The position numbers and the translations under genes are program-made. From Proales similis (lineage: Eukaryota; Rotifera; Eurotatoria; Ploima; Proalidae): a DNA stretch of 64,000 nucleotides. The stretch lies in the NCBI GenBank assembly GCA_019059635.1, contig JAGVRJ010000008.1:248001-312000 (forward strand). The letters run 5' to 3'. Below, in pieces: positions 1-11,034 of this stretch (position 1 is its first letter; the number at the start of each line of letters is the position of its first letter). The notes beneath the pieces are model-generated. The model worked only from the letters and a program-made list of their open reading frames with translations, was not told the DNA's origin and did no database searches.

Positions 1-26
1 GACTGAAATATCTCACTCAAACTAAA

Positions 27-395
27 ATGCCACCCAAGACCCCATCCAAAGGAGCCAAGAAGGCAGTCAAACCCGCCAAGGGAGCCAAAGGCGAAGGCAA
101 GCGAAAGCGCCGAAGGAAGGAGACCTACTCTATCTACATCTACAAGGTCCTTAAACAGGTCCACCCTGACACTGGTATCTCCAGCAAGGCCATGAGCATC
201 ATGAACTCGTTTGTCAACGACATTTTCGAGCGAATCGCGGCCGAGTCCTCACGTCTTGCCAACCTCAACGGCAAATCGACTGTTTCCAGTCGTGAAATTC
301 AAACCGCCGTCCGTCTCCTCCTTCCCGGAGAGTTGGCCAAGCACGCCGTGAGCGAAGGCACAAAAGCCGTAACCAAGTATACCAGCTCGAAATAA
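27..395 (+). CDS. H2B: Histone H2B, replication-dependent type
   Basis: This 122-residue protein is core histone H2B, which pairs with H2A in the nucleosome. The N-terminal tail (about residues 1-30) is rich in Lys, Ala and Pro and ends in a KRKRRR basic patch. The histone fold follows, with the typical stretches [20 protein letters not shown] and [18 protein letters not shown], and the C-terminal helix ends [10 protein letters not shown]. The lysine of AVTKYTSSK is the conserved monoubiquitination site in the family. It has no intron, has a short 5' leader starting at the window edge, and is followed 34 bp after the stop by a histone 3' stem-loop, as expected for an S-phase histone mRNA that is not polyadenylated. 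Identity is certain; its promoter lies outside the window. Confidence 0.98.
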   Translation: MPPKTPSKGAKKAVKPAKGAKGEGKRKRRRKETYSIYIYKVLKQVHPDTGISSKAMSIMNSFVNDIFERIAAESSRLANLNGKSTVSSREIQTAVRLLLPGELAKHAVSEGTKAVTKYTSSK

Positions 396-428
396 ATTCG
401 CTCTTTTACGTGACTAATTACAACCCCC

Positions 429-444
429 GGCCTTTTTCAAGGCC
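429..444 (+). terminator. Histone mRNA 3' stem-loop (H2B)
   Basis: A perfect 6-bp stem (GGCCTT / AAGGCC) closes a TTTC tetraloop. It matches the metazoan histone 3'-end processing hairpin bound by SLBP, with the usual CA-rich flank (ATCACTT) downstream. It directs endonucleolytic 3'-end formation instead of polyadenylation. Confidence 0.93.
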
Positions 445-545
445 ATCACTTATTTCTGACTAAAGCAAAATATTTGTTCACTCGTTAAAAACTCCTCGTG
501 CTTCTATAAATTTTCCCTTTCGATCCCTTTTCATTTCTGCGACAA

Positions 546-1949
546 ATGTCCTCTGATCTAACTCCCCTCGAGGTGTTAACCTCCACCAGTGTTCATGGTT
601 TGCCCAAACTCGTATCAACCGGGTCTCGCTCTCTCTTTTGGGCTCTTTGTCTCCTAGCCGCAACATGCGGATGTGGCTACCTAATTGTCCTCACAGTCAT
701 CAAATATTTCTCCTACCCCGTTTACACCCAATATGAGGTTAAGATCGAGCGTCCTATCTCGTTCCCGTCTGTAACGGTCTGTAACAGGCAACTTTCCAGC
801 ACCGACGCTTATCTGTCGTTTGTCGCTGAACAGGAACTTCAAGAGCTTGAAAAGGCCGGACGAGTGTTCGCTCATGACCAATATCAATACTCGAATAGCT
901 CCATTTCCCAAACGCTGATCGCTTATCATACAACTCTAAAGCTCGCTGCCATCTATCTTTCAAACCAGCAGAATCTGAGAAGTGAATATGACAGGCCGAT
1001 GAAAGAGGTGATGCTTACTTGCCGCTTTAGCGACAGGCCATGCTTTCCTCTCGAAATCACTCAAAATTACGACGTGATTCTTGGCAATTGTTTTAAATTT
1101 AACACCGCAGCCAAACTTCAACTCCCTGGATATGAATACGGCCTCGATATGGAGTTTTTCTTGGACCAAGGCAAACCATATCAAACTAGCATGGGCCTGC
1201 ATGTATTCGTTCATCCGCCTAATGTCGCTCCCTCATTCACCGAAGGCTTCGATGTTCCGGTCGGTTTTCACTCGTTCGTTTCTCTCCGCAAAGTAGTGAC
1301 CAAGTTGCAGACTCAGCCCTACGGGCGATGTGAAATTCAGGATAACAGCCCAGAACTCGCCAAGTTCAATCGTTCTATATACGAGCTCATGGTCGAGAGA
1401 GGAATTTTGTACAGACAGAGGACGTGCGTGGAGATCTGTCTTTACTTCAAGGTGCTTGAAAGGTGCGGATGTTTGGCTAGGTCGTACGATCAATTACAAG
1501 GAAAAGTCTGCGAAACTAAAGAGGACTATGAATGTGCGGGCTCAAATGGTTATTTTATCGTCGAAAAACTTGATCAGATTTGCTCGCCTTACTGTCCATT
1601 GGAGTGTGAGCAAACTGCCTATGAACCGACAATATCCAGCGCAGTCTACCCTCCACTAGATTTGGCCAAACTGCTTCTGAATGACAGCAGCGTAGTCGAT
1701 CGGCTACCTGAACCAACCTACGAGCAATTGGCCAGGCACATGCTTCGACTGAGTGTCTATTATCAGGAATTGGCATTTACGCAGATAACCGAGACCCCGT
1801 TGATGGGTCTAATTGAACTGCTCTCGTACATCGGTGGAACTCTTGGCCTCTTCATGGGCATGAGCGTGCTCGGGCTGGTCGAACTCTTGGAGCTACTCTA
1901 TGTCTCGGTTCGTCAACTCCTTAGACGCCGACCAGTTGCCCAGTCCTGA
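546..1949 (+). CDS. DEG/ENaC family amiloride-sensitive cation channel subunit
   Basis: This 467-residue intronless protein has the two-transmembrane layout of degenerin/epithelial Na+ channels. There is a short cytoplasmic N-terminus with the conserved His-Gly gating dipeptide (SVHGLPKL), TM1 at about residues 29-52, and a large Cys-rich extracellular loop containing the family signature FPSVTVCN just after TM1. Further Cys-rich motifs follow (RTCVEICLYFKVLERCGC and CSPYCPLECEQ). TM2 is at about 423-453, preceded by GGTLGLFMGMS, where G-x-S is the selectivity filter. Family members form homo- or heterotrimeric plasma-membrane Na+ channels gated by peptides, protons or mechanical force. The loop is short for the family. 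The gene sits between two histone genes on the same strand. The ligand cannot be inferred. Confidence 0.93.
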   Translation: MSSDLTPLEVLTSTSVHGLPKLVSTGSRSLFWALCLLAATCGCGYLIVLTVIKYFSYPVYTQYEVKIERPISFPSVTVCNRQLSSTDAYLSFVAEQELQELEKAGRVFAHDQYQYSNSSISQTLIAYHTTLKLAAIYLSNQQNLRSEYDRPMKEVMLTCRFSDRPCFPLEITQNYDVILGNCFKFNTAAKLQLPGYEYGLDMEFFLDQGKPYQTSMGLHVFVHPPNVAPSFTEGFDVPVGFHSFVSLRKVVTKLQTQPYGRCEIQDNSPELAKFNRSIYELMVERGILYRQRTCVEICLYFKVLERCGCLARSYDQLQGKVCETKEDYECAGSNGYFIVEKLDQICSPYCPLECEQTAYEPTISSAVYPPLDLAKLLLNDSSVVDRLPEPTYEQLARHMLRLSVYYQELAFTQITETPLMGLIELLSYIGGTLGLFMGMSVLGLVELLELLYVSVRQLLRRRPVAQS

Positions 1950-2197
1950 ATATTCACCCATAACAGTGTTGTGAATTAATAATTTTTCCGTTGAGTTCCT
2001 ATTAGCCAATAAAGTGTCGCTCCTTAGTGTTGTTGTCTGTCATGGTATGGGAGGGTGTGTGCCTCCCACCGCGAGCAGGCGGGTCCAAAGCAAAGTGGGT
2101 AAGCAGAGGTCGACGGCGCTTCATTACAATTGGTCACATTATTTTAACTTTTGCGCGGTCATTTTCCTTGACCCTCACATGGCCCCGCCCACCCACT

Positions 2198-2205
2198 TAT
2201 AAGTA
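2198..2205 (+). promoter_or_regulatory. TATA box of the H3 gene
   Basis: TATAAGTA lies about 70 bp upstream of the H3 ATG in an otherwise GC-rich proximal promoter (CCCCGCCCACCC just upstream). TATA boxes are usual for metazoan replication-dependent histone genes. Confidence 0.7.
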
Positions 2206-2238
2206 GGGGCGCACGTTTTCCGGGTGGGCATCAATTGA

Positions 2239-2679
<441 letters not shown>

Positions 2680-2715
2680 ATCCTTTCAACTCTAAAACAC
2701 TAATATTAAACCCCA

Positions 2716-2731
2716 GGCCTTATTCAAGGCC
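2716..2731 (+). terminator. Histone mRNA 3' stem-loop (H3)
   Basis: A 6-bp stem (GGCCTT / AAGGCC) with an ATTC loop lies 37 bp after the H3 stop and is followed by ATCAAAAC. The stem is identical to that after H2B and only the first loop base differs, so both mRNAs should use the same SLBP-dependent processing. Confidence 0.92.
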
Positions 2732-2827
2732 ATCAAAACTTAAAACATAAAGCAAAACTAATCTAACTCCTCTCCTCCAATATCCTTCCCCCTCTCTCGT
2801 TTCATTTTAATCAAAATTGAATTCTGA

Positions 2828-4399
2828 ATGATGCTCTTTTACTCGTTTTTATACGTTTCTTGTCTAAGCTTATTGGCTTTGGCCGCTCCTTTTGCCAAAG
2901 ATGTCAGCGCTCCCCTGTACGATTCGGCCTTTCTATCCAAGATTGAAAGTGGGGTTTTGAGCAATCGATTCACGCCGCTTGGCAAAAACATACCCGCCCT
3001 TGACTCGGTTCGCACTCTAAGTTTCAATACTGGCCTGAGCCAACCTCATTACTTCCAGTCCAACGCCTACAAAGCCAATCCTGCTCGCGTTCACAATCCG
3101 TTGAGGGAAAAGCGACTTCAACTTCTCGAGGACAGTGATTTCCTCAACCAACATCAAATGCTGGGCAATTTCATATCTACTTTTTTCAAAACCCTTCCCG
3201 ATCAGGCCATGGTCTCCAACAAGCCTGACCGTCGCCTATCGCTGCCTTCTCCGAGATTAGAGCCCGAACCTTCGACGACTTCAACAACTACTCGCAGTCC
3301 TACCACTACTACCACGACCATTGCAACCTCTTCTACGAGCTCTTCTTCAACATTAGCTCCTTTGACTGAGGCCGCCGCCACGACTACCTCCACTCAGGCG
3401 CCTGTTTCTACTGCGCCGCTCAATCAAAGTACATCACCAGCTACCAAACCGATCATTTCAACCACTCCTTCTGTTGAGCCTATCACTTCAACCTCATCGA
3501 GCGCAATCTCTTCATCTACAACCTCGAGCCCGTTGACTAGCTCAACTCTTTCTGTTGAGTTGAGTCCAACAAGCACGACCAGTACTCAGTCATTGGAAAG
3601 CCAAGAGACTGAAATTGAATTGGATGTAGTTCCCGAAGAACCACTCGAGGCCCCGCAACCTGAAGCAGTCGATTTCATTCCAAAGGAAATTCTCAAGATA
3701 AAAGAAAGGCCCAGCCAAGATGTTGCTCCTCAGGCGAACAAGAACTTGATTGGAACCAGACTGGGCCGTCCGTCCGGAGTTAACAATCACCCATTGGCCG
3801 AGAAGAGACTCGAAAAACTTCCCGAACTTCAGATGGAATGGGCTCGTAATGCCAATCAGAATCCAATGTTCGCGGCCAACTCAGGAGTGATGAGCCATCA
3901 GTTCCCGACCAGTCCCCAGCCGACCCCTCAAAATTTGCAGCAAACACCTTTCCAGTCGGTATTCAATCAAATCGGACAGTCACAGTTCGGTTTGACCAAC
4001 ACGCCTCAGTACCAAGGATCGCCGCCAAGACAACAATATGCGGCGCCCAGCGGCTATGTGAGCAGCATCTATCAGCCCCAGAGCCAAAATGTTCATCAAT
4101 ACCGGTCAATGCCTGGACCAATGAATTATCTCAACGCGGGCACATTGCATCCCAGCCAGAGCTCCGGATTGAGCTACTCGGGTCTGCCCTCCAACGTAAT
4201 GTACTCGCCGTCTTCGCAAGCTCGAATGACATACCAGAGTGCGCCTTCAAACTTGTTCGGATATTCCAATAGCGCCTATCCGTTGCCTTCAAAGATGGGC
4301 CAGCGACAGAGACCACCGTTTGAGCTGGAAAAACCGTTCGAACTCGACAACGACTCGGTGCAAACTCTAAGTCTCAGCCCAACAGCTGAGATGGTCTGA
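2828..4399 (+). CDS. Secreted Ser/Thr-rich (mucin-like) protein of unknown function
   Basis: This is an unrecognised 523-residue single-exon protein. A clear signal peptide (FLYVSCLSLLALAAP) covers about residues 1-20. Residues about 140-255 form a Ser/Thr/Pro block typical of O-glycosylated mucin regions. An acidic linker (EIELDVVPEEPLEAPQPEAVDF) follows, then a Gln/Pro/Tyr/Ser-rich C-terminal half. A module N-x-PL-x-EKRL-x-x-L occurs twice, near residues 90-100 and 319-331, on either side of the Thr-rich block; each has a dibasic KR that could be a processing site. An AATAAA lies about 115 bp after the stop. Extracellular matrix, cuticle or a processed precursor are all possible, and no family is claimed. 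Confidence 0.75.
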   Translation: MMLFYSFLYVSCLSLLALAAPFAKDVSAPLYDSAFLSKIESGVLSNRFTPLGKNIPALDSVRTLSFNTGLSQPHYFQSNAYKANPARVHNPLREKRLQLLEDSDFLNQHQMLGNFISTFFKTLPDQAMVSNKPDRRLSLPSPRLEPEPSTTSTTTRSPTTTTTTIATSSTSSSSTLAPLTEAAATTTSTQAPVSTAPLNQSTSPATKPIISTTPSVEPITSTSSSAISSSTTSSPLTSSTLSVELSPTSTTSTQSLESQETEIELDVVPEEPLEAPQPEAVDFIPKEILKIKERPSQDVAPQANKNLIGTRLGRPSGVNNHPLAEKRLEKLPELQMEWARNANQNPMFAANSGVMSHQFPTSPQPTPQNLQQTPFQSVFNQIGQSQFGLTNTPQYQGSPPRQQYAAPSGYVSSIYQPQSQNVHQYRSMPGPMNYLNAGTLHPSQSSGLSYSGLPSNVMYSPSSQARMTYQSAPSNLFGYSNSAYPLPSKMGQRQRPPFELEKPFELDNDSVQTLSLSPTAEMV

Positions 4400-5916
<1,517 letters not shown>

Positions 5917-6606
5917 GCCCGCCGGTCGGCCCTAAACACTGTTTAGTACTTTCACTTCAATCGAGTCGCGTCAAATCCGACGACTAATTCCGCAGCATAA
6001 AGCAAAAATAAAAAGACCAAAAGAAGCAAAAAAAAAAACAAAACAAAGAAAAAAGCAACAACCGCAATTTGCCTAAACAATGAACGTCTCATGTAAAAAG
6101 GACAATCAAGAACCATCATTAAAAGACAACAGCAGCGCCAATTAAGTGACGATTAAAATAAATCAGTCGATTTCGTAATTTGGAATCGATTCAATAAAAC
6201 GCAATATCCCGAAACGTTAAAGTGAACTTTGCTGCAAAGCCTTTCTCATTTCGTGCTCCTTCTTACGCCTCTTTGTCTGTGCGTCGCTTCGTGCTCGATT
6301 TCCTTTTCTTCCTTTGTTTTGTTTTCTTTTCGCTCACTTTCAAATAAACTTTTTTCAACTTGCTTATCGTTTGACACCGTCAAGGCATCAGAAGCAACTC
6401 CTAAGATTAGATAAGAGTGTGAAATTGTCTAGTTAAAATTGGTGCGAGATGCTCACCGATAGAAGACAAATTCAAGTCACTTTGGGAGAGAATTGCGCAA
6501 CTCATGAACAAGTCGATGAAAGAAAGAAAGGCTCAAAGCGAGCAACAACTAACTTGTTGTTTGTGTTGAAATTCAAGAAGGAAATCGAAAAGAGAGAGTG
6601 TCGAAA

Positions 6607-7402
6607 ATGCCGAAGAATTGGGGAAATAATCCAAAAGTGGTCGAAGCCAAAGAGCGCCAGGAAAGAGCGAAACGAGAGGAGGCCGAGAAAAAGCAAAAGT
6701 TAAAGGAGGACAAGCTGTGGGAAGATAATGACAAACTGCTGGCTCGAAAAACCGAACGCAAAGAGGACAAAGAGAAGAAGCAGATGGAGAAGCTGCAGAA
6801 GAAACAAGAGGCGCAGAAACAGCTCGAGGAGGAGATGAGCAAATTGAAATCGGGCAAGGCAGACAGAGCCGACAAAATGACACGGCACGAGATTCATGCG
6901 ATCAGGGAGCGAGAAGCGGCCAACGCAGCAACGGCTCGAGCGCAGGCCGAACTCGGTAAGCCTCCAACATCTCACACACACACACCCAGACACGCTTTTC
7001 TTGTCTCTTTAAATTAAAACAATTTGAAACAGCGAAACAGAAAATCGCCACCGACACGGAAATACCGACCGAGAATGTCAATCGGCTGGAAATCGAAGGC
7101 GATCATGCCCGCAATGTGGACGAAGCGATCGCCATTCTCAAGTTGGTCTCCTTTTCCTACTCGATTGATTCGAATTGGTCGCCCTGACGCGCAATCTTTA
7201 AAGCAAGGGAAGCCTGCCTGGCGAAGTAGACATCCATCCTGAGAAGCGAATGAAGTCTGCTTATCTTCAGTTTGAAGAAGAGAATCTTGAAAGATTGAAG
7301 CGAGAAAATCCCAACATGCGTCTATCGCAGCTCAAACAAATGTTGAAGAAAGAATGGCAAAAGTCGCCGCAGAATCCGTTCAACAAAGCACTTCTACCCT
7401 AG
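6607..7402 (+). CDS. CCDC124: CCDC124 (Lso2-like) coiled-coil ribosome-associated protein
   Basis: Three exons (6607-6955, 7033-7141, 7204-7402) encode about 218 residues. The start at 6607 (MPKNWGNNPK) aligns with the usual MPKKF start of the family. A highly charged Lys/Glu coiled coil fills the first 100 residues. The C-terminus has the diagnostic block beginning HPEKRMKSAYLQFEEENL and continuing with PNMRLSQLKQMLKKEWQKSP. CCDC124 and yeast Lso2 bind the ribosomal A site and inter-subunit face and protect or recycle dormant ribosomes. The second intron uses a GTTGGT donor at 7142, chosen because it keeps the frame into the conserved C-terminal block. Confidence 0.92.
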
Positions 7403-7732
7403 TGACTTTGGCTGCAGTTGGTTGAATATCGACCGTAAGCAACGCGATCGACAAATGCTGCCCGAAAGAGCACAACACACGGGACGGCTATTTCAATAAA
7501 CCGGATCTTGTCCGCTATAAATAACGTATAAATAAACAAATTGCTTGAATAAGCAGCATTGGTGCTTCCTCTATCATTTTTAAATCAGTTCTAATCGAGA
7601 CTAAACGAGCCGATGAAAAAAACTTCAAACTTTATTAAAAAGTTTCAGCTCAAGTCCTAAGGTAATTAGAATGTCTGTTACATCAGTATAGAAAAAGAGC
7701 TGTTGCTCAACACTATGCCCAACGACCACATT

Positions 7733-8041
7733 TCATACGAGATATCCACAAACCAAACTTGAGTCGGAGGTTGCGAATGCTCTGCTTCTGGGATCAAATC
7801 CGGTCTTCATCCAGCAGGTGCCGCCCATGTGTGGCGTCCAAGTGAAGTGACTACATCCTGGCTGATTCCGGCAAGCGCCGCCGCATAGATCGCCGGGTAT
7901 ATACTTTTTGGCAATATCGCCGCCACGAAAGTCACACGAAGGGGCCCACATGGTTCCGTCTCCGTTCCTCCAGTCGATGGCGCCTACACAGGTCCACAAC
8001 CACAATGGTAGAATTGTAAACAAGATCCAGAGAAAGCGCAT
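7733..8041 (-). CDS. Small secreted PAN/apple-like Cys-rich protein
   Basis: This 102-residue single-exon protein has a signal peptide (about residues 1-21, FTILPLWLWTCVGA). It has one compact domain with conserved features: IDWRNGDGTMWAPSCDF, then PGDLCGGACRNQPGCSHFTW, then GGTCWMKTG, and a terminal VCGYL. The Cys spacing with CxxxC...C.HFTW...GTCWMK matches small PAN/apple-type domains seen in rotifers, tardigrades and fungi, which are thought to bind carbohydrate or protein. It is divergent from the PUD1_2-like gene, with about 650 bp between start codons. The function is unknown and the family call comes from motif recall only. Confidence 0.7.
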   Translation of the reverse strand: MRFLWILFTILPLWLWTCVGAIDWRNGDGTMWAPSCDFRGGDIAKKYIPGDLCGGACRNQPGCSHFTWTPHMGGTCWMKTGFDPRSRAFATSDSSLVCGYLV

Positions 8042-8693
8042 TTTCTAGGCGTTTGTCCAGCTGCGAGTCTTGAACTAAGGCTTCCTATTTTGGCGATTAC
8101 GGATTGGAAAAAAGAGTAAGCATCTATAAATAGCCATGGTCTTGGGTCTTTTGAGAAGGTGGAGCAGCAAGACTGGCCTTCAGGAAAACGGTCATTCATA
8201 ATACTGAATATTATGTGCACTTGGGGATCTCTTTGGATGGCGTGTATTGGTTTCCGGAGGATTTGTTCGTTCCTGAACCTTAACCTGGCGCGGCCAAGGT
8301 CTTTAGTCTAGTGTCTACGTGATACCATAAGCCTCCAGGTTTATCGTAGCTGTCCCAGACACTAAAAAATCGATTCGAATTAAACGCCAGTCATCTTTCT
8401 ATCGCCTGGTTCTCGTTTTACCACCTCACATTCGGCATTTTTTAGGTAGTTTGTTAAGTCGTGTATGTTCATGTGAGCAAAGTAATAAAAAAGGAAGGGC
8501 GTGTTTTTGATCTTAAGCAAAAGCCAAACAGTGAAGTGCTATCGAAACTGTTTAACTCTTCAAAGAGATATCTACTGCTGCTGCTGCTTCATGCTACTGT
8601 CTTGGCGGCTTGTCGACTTGGCCTTGTGCAGTCGATTGCAACGAAACTTTTATTCCCATTTTATTTGGACCTTTTCATTCCGAATGCCTAGAA

Positions 8694-9338
8694 ATGAGGG
8701 TTTCATTGATTATTCTAGCCCTCTTACCATTGAGCTTACTGGCCAAAACGCTGCACTATGCCAATGTCAGAATCGATAACCAGTTCGGACAACACATTTA
8801 CGGGGTGCAAGTCATTCATAAATACAGCAATGAATACGTGGACGAATTTGAATGGGATTCTGTGCCCAAATCAAGACGCTCATCCAGCAAAGGATCGGCA
8901 CGCTTTCACACTGGCTTCCTGACCACTGGCCGCGACTGGTGGAAAGTCGTCTGGGTTGCCGACGGTCGAATGTATTACACAGACCCAAACAACTTTCAAG
9001 GTTTTCTCAACGGACTCGAAAATGTCTGGGACACAATCGACGAGGCTGTTATAACCGCGGCAGCCGCTGCTCTCACAGGAGCTACAGGGGGAGCAGCTGC
9101 TCCAACTCTTGCAGCTGCTGTGGCCAGTACCGCACTTACCAGTGCAGCCATTTCAGCATCAAGCGCACTGATGGCTCCCGGCGAAACAGCAGGTTTCAAG
9201 CAGCACATTCTGCGCAAGGAAGATGCCAACAGAGACCTAACAATCATCATCAGAAGGGACGAAGTTGAATTTTCAAGCCCCAGCGGCTCTTCAACGACTA
9301 AAGGCGTCAGCTTCGAGGTTATTCCTGAAACGCGCTAA
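8694..9338 (+). CDS. Secreted PUD1_2-like (Up-regulated in daf-2 domain) protein
   Basis: A 214-residue single-exon protein starts at the first ATG (8694) with a signal peptide of about 17 residues (SLIILALLPLSLLA). The remainder resembles the PUD / Up-regulated in daf-2 domain. It has a beta-rich start (NVRIDNQFGQHIYGVQVIHK), the characteristic FHTGFLTTGRDWWKVVWV, and a C-terminal element reading KQHILRKEDANRDLTIIIRR followed by a SPSGSSTT stretch. An Ala-rich low-complexity insert occupies about residues 115-165. In C. elegans, PUD proteins are abundant in long-lived daf-2 mutants, but their biochemical role is unknown. An AATAAA 20 bp after the stop suggests a very short 3' UTR. The family call is from motif memory. 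Confidence 0.72.
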   Translation: MRVSLIILALLPLSLLAKTLHYANVRIDNQFGQHIYGVQVIHKYSNEYVDEFEWDSVPKSRRSSSKGSARFHTGFLTTGRDWWKVVWVADGRMYYTDPNNFQGFLNGLENVWDTIDEAVITAAAAALTGATGGAAAPTLAAAVASTALTSAAISASSALMAPGETAGFKQHILRKEDANRDLTIIIRRDEVEFSSPSGSSTTKGVSFEVIPETR

Positions 9339-9932
9339 CCTTCGCTTTCAGTTTGTTGGAAATAAAATTTAATGGCAAACGCATCTTCCCCAATTACATG
9401 ACCTCTACGATTAAGCTCAGCTTTGAGAGTGAGGTGACTCTGTTGAGGAAAGCGGCAGACAAACGCTACCAACAGGAGTCGACCAATATTCGAATAAAAG
9501 ACGATATTTGAATAATTGGAATTAGTTGTCAGCAGTGTCGTGAAACCATTTCATCTCAAACAGAAACAGCAGCGGCCGCAGAGGCGAATCGCAAATGAAT
9601 TAATTTATTCTTGAGCGGCGGCAAGCAGATAGAGCTTGCTCGAGTGGAAAATAATAGAAGCTTGACAATGCTAACGCTTGGCTAATCATTTCTCTGCTTG
9701 ATAACCCGTCTGGGCACATAGCGAGAGAGAGAGAGAGACGGGGAGAGAAAAGGACAAGCAACTTTTTTAGCTTCTCTCTTGGCGCCAAATCATATTTGGT
9801 GATCATCTTGACCAGAGCGACCGCTACTTCATCAAAGATGGTGATGACGTCCGAGCTGGACACTTGGCTCGCTTGCAGCTGGATGCAGACACGATTTACG
9901 ATGATGCTCTTTTAATCGTCCGCTGCTGCTGA
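9329..9932 (+). other. Two coding-like segments not assigned to a gene
   Basis: An open stretch at 9329-9511 (60 codons, no ATG near its start) follows directly after the PUD-like stop. It reads as a plausible globular sequence (EIKFNGKRIF..., TIKLSFESEVTLLRKA...) with loose similarity to the LRKEDANRDLTIIIRR part of the preceding protein. A second stretch, 9771-9932, begins just after a polypyrimidine-AG at 9762-9770 and reads GDHLDQSDRYFIKDGDDVR and onward to a TGA. They could be exons of a small unrecognised gene or remnants of a duplicated neighbour. No complete gene model closes. Confidence 0.3.
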
Positions 9933-10411
9933 GGCTTCTTGACGAATTGAGCGAAATCAAATGACAAACGCATTATACACAAAGGAGAGCAGGGGATGGG
10001 GGCTCGGCGAGGAGAGAGCGGACGAAAAATTGAGCGAGAGACTGAGAAAAAGAGTGAAGCGATTGCAAGAAGGCAAGTGCGAGCGCAAATGAAGAGAGAG
10101 AAAGAGAGAGGAGGACTCGAGTGAATTATTCGCTCGGACCGGACAAAGCGACTGGCCGACCGAGCAAGACGGGTATTCTCGAGCGAATCGTCCAACTTGC
10201 GCCAGTGTGCATTAGAACGGTTATTATGAATTCAGGCTGGATCTACTTGAAACTCATCGACAAGCCGACACGAAATGCGCTTTGGTGTGAACCGCACCAT
10301 AAAATAGATAGAACTAGCTGAGACGGCGACGGCCTGCTCGCTTCAGAAGATTCGTCATTTGATAATTTGACTCTTGTTTTAGGTTAAAGGAGCAAATCGA
10401 AGAAACCAAAG
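9933..10411. other. Intergenic: upstream region and possible 5' UTR intron of the MIT gene
   Basis: A purine-rich stretch (GAGAGAG runs near 10090-10115) is followed by a polypyrimidine tract and AG just before 10383. This suggests the MIT-domain mRNA may have a spliced 5' UTR. I see no coding segment. Confidence 0.35.
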
Positions 10412-10861
10412 ATGCCTGGCAGTGAGGACAGAGAGGAGCAGAGAGCGGTAGCAGCGGGAACCGACACCGACCTGGTCACTCCATGCACCGAACGAGCGGT
10501 CGAGGATTTGATAAACAGCAGTAACCAGTCTAAGAATGAGGCTGGACCGACAGGCAGAAACCGAGTGGCTGCAGACGACTTTGAAAATCTTCAACGAGCG
10601 GTCAGGATCCTGGGCAGGGCCAAGCAGCTCGACGACGCCAGCCGATTCGTGGACGCGTTGAAAATGTACCGCGAGGGCGTGGACATGCTGCTCGAGGAGC
10701 TGATGATCCGCGAAGGCACCGAGCAGTCGCGTAACTATCTCAGACAAAAATGCAACGACTTTATGAATCGAATCGATCAGCTCAAGCTGATCATTCAAGT
10801 ACAAAACGGACAACAGAGCGGCAACAACAACAACAACGACAAAGAAAACAAAACGGCTTAA
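10412..10861 (+). CDS. Small stand-alone MIT-domain protein
   Basis: A 149-residue single-exon protein. Residues about 55-125 form one MIT (microtubule interacting and trafficking) three-helix bundle, with the signature helix SRFVDALKMYREGVDMLLEE and the final helix RQKCNDFMNRIDQLKLIIQ. The flanks are disordered: an acidic N-terminus and an Asn-rich tail (NNNNNDKENKTA). MIT domains bind the C-terminal MIM motifs of ESCRT-III subunits at endosomes and the midbody. Unlike MITD1 or VPS4 there is no second domain (no phospholipase-D-like or AAA region). The family is fairly clear; the specific ortholog is not. Confidence 0.75.
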   Translation: MPGSEDREEQRAVAAGTDTDLVTPCTERAVEDLINSSNQSKNEAGPTGRNRVAADDFENLQRAVRILGRAKQLDDASRFVDALKMYREGVDMLLEELMIREGTEQSRNYLRQKCNDFMNRIDQLKLIIQVQNGQQSGNNNNNDKENKTA

Positions 10862-11034
10862 TCTTGATCGCTTCACTTTGCGCTTCGATGTATTAGATAG
10901 AGCTCGATCGATTGTATCAACAATCAACTTGATACAATGATTTGAATGATTTTATCAATTTATTTAAACAAAAAACTTTTTTTTTCTCTAAATACATAAT
11001 AAACTGATTAGTCGAAATGGACAAAATGGACAAT

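Noticed and set aside
6229-6703. Overlapping short plus-strand frames before CCDC124
   Set aside because: They overlap the 5' UTR and first exon in wrong frames. The MPKNWG start fits the family.
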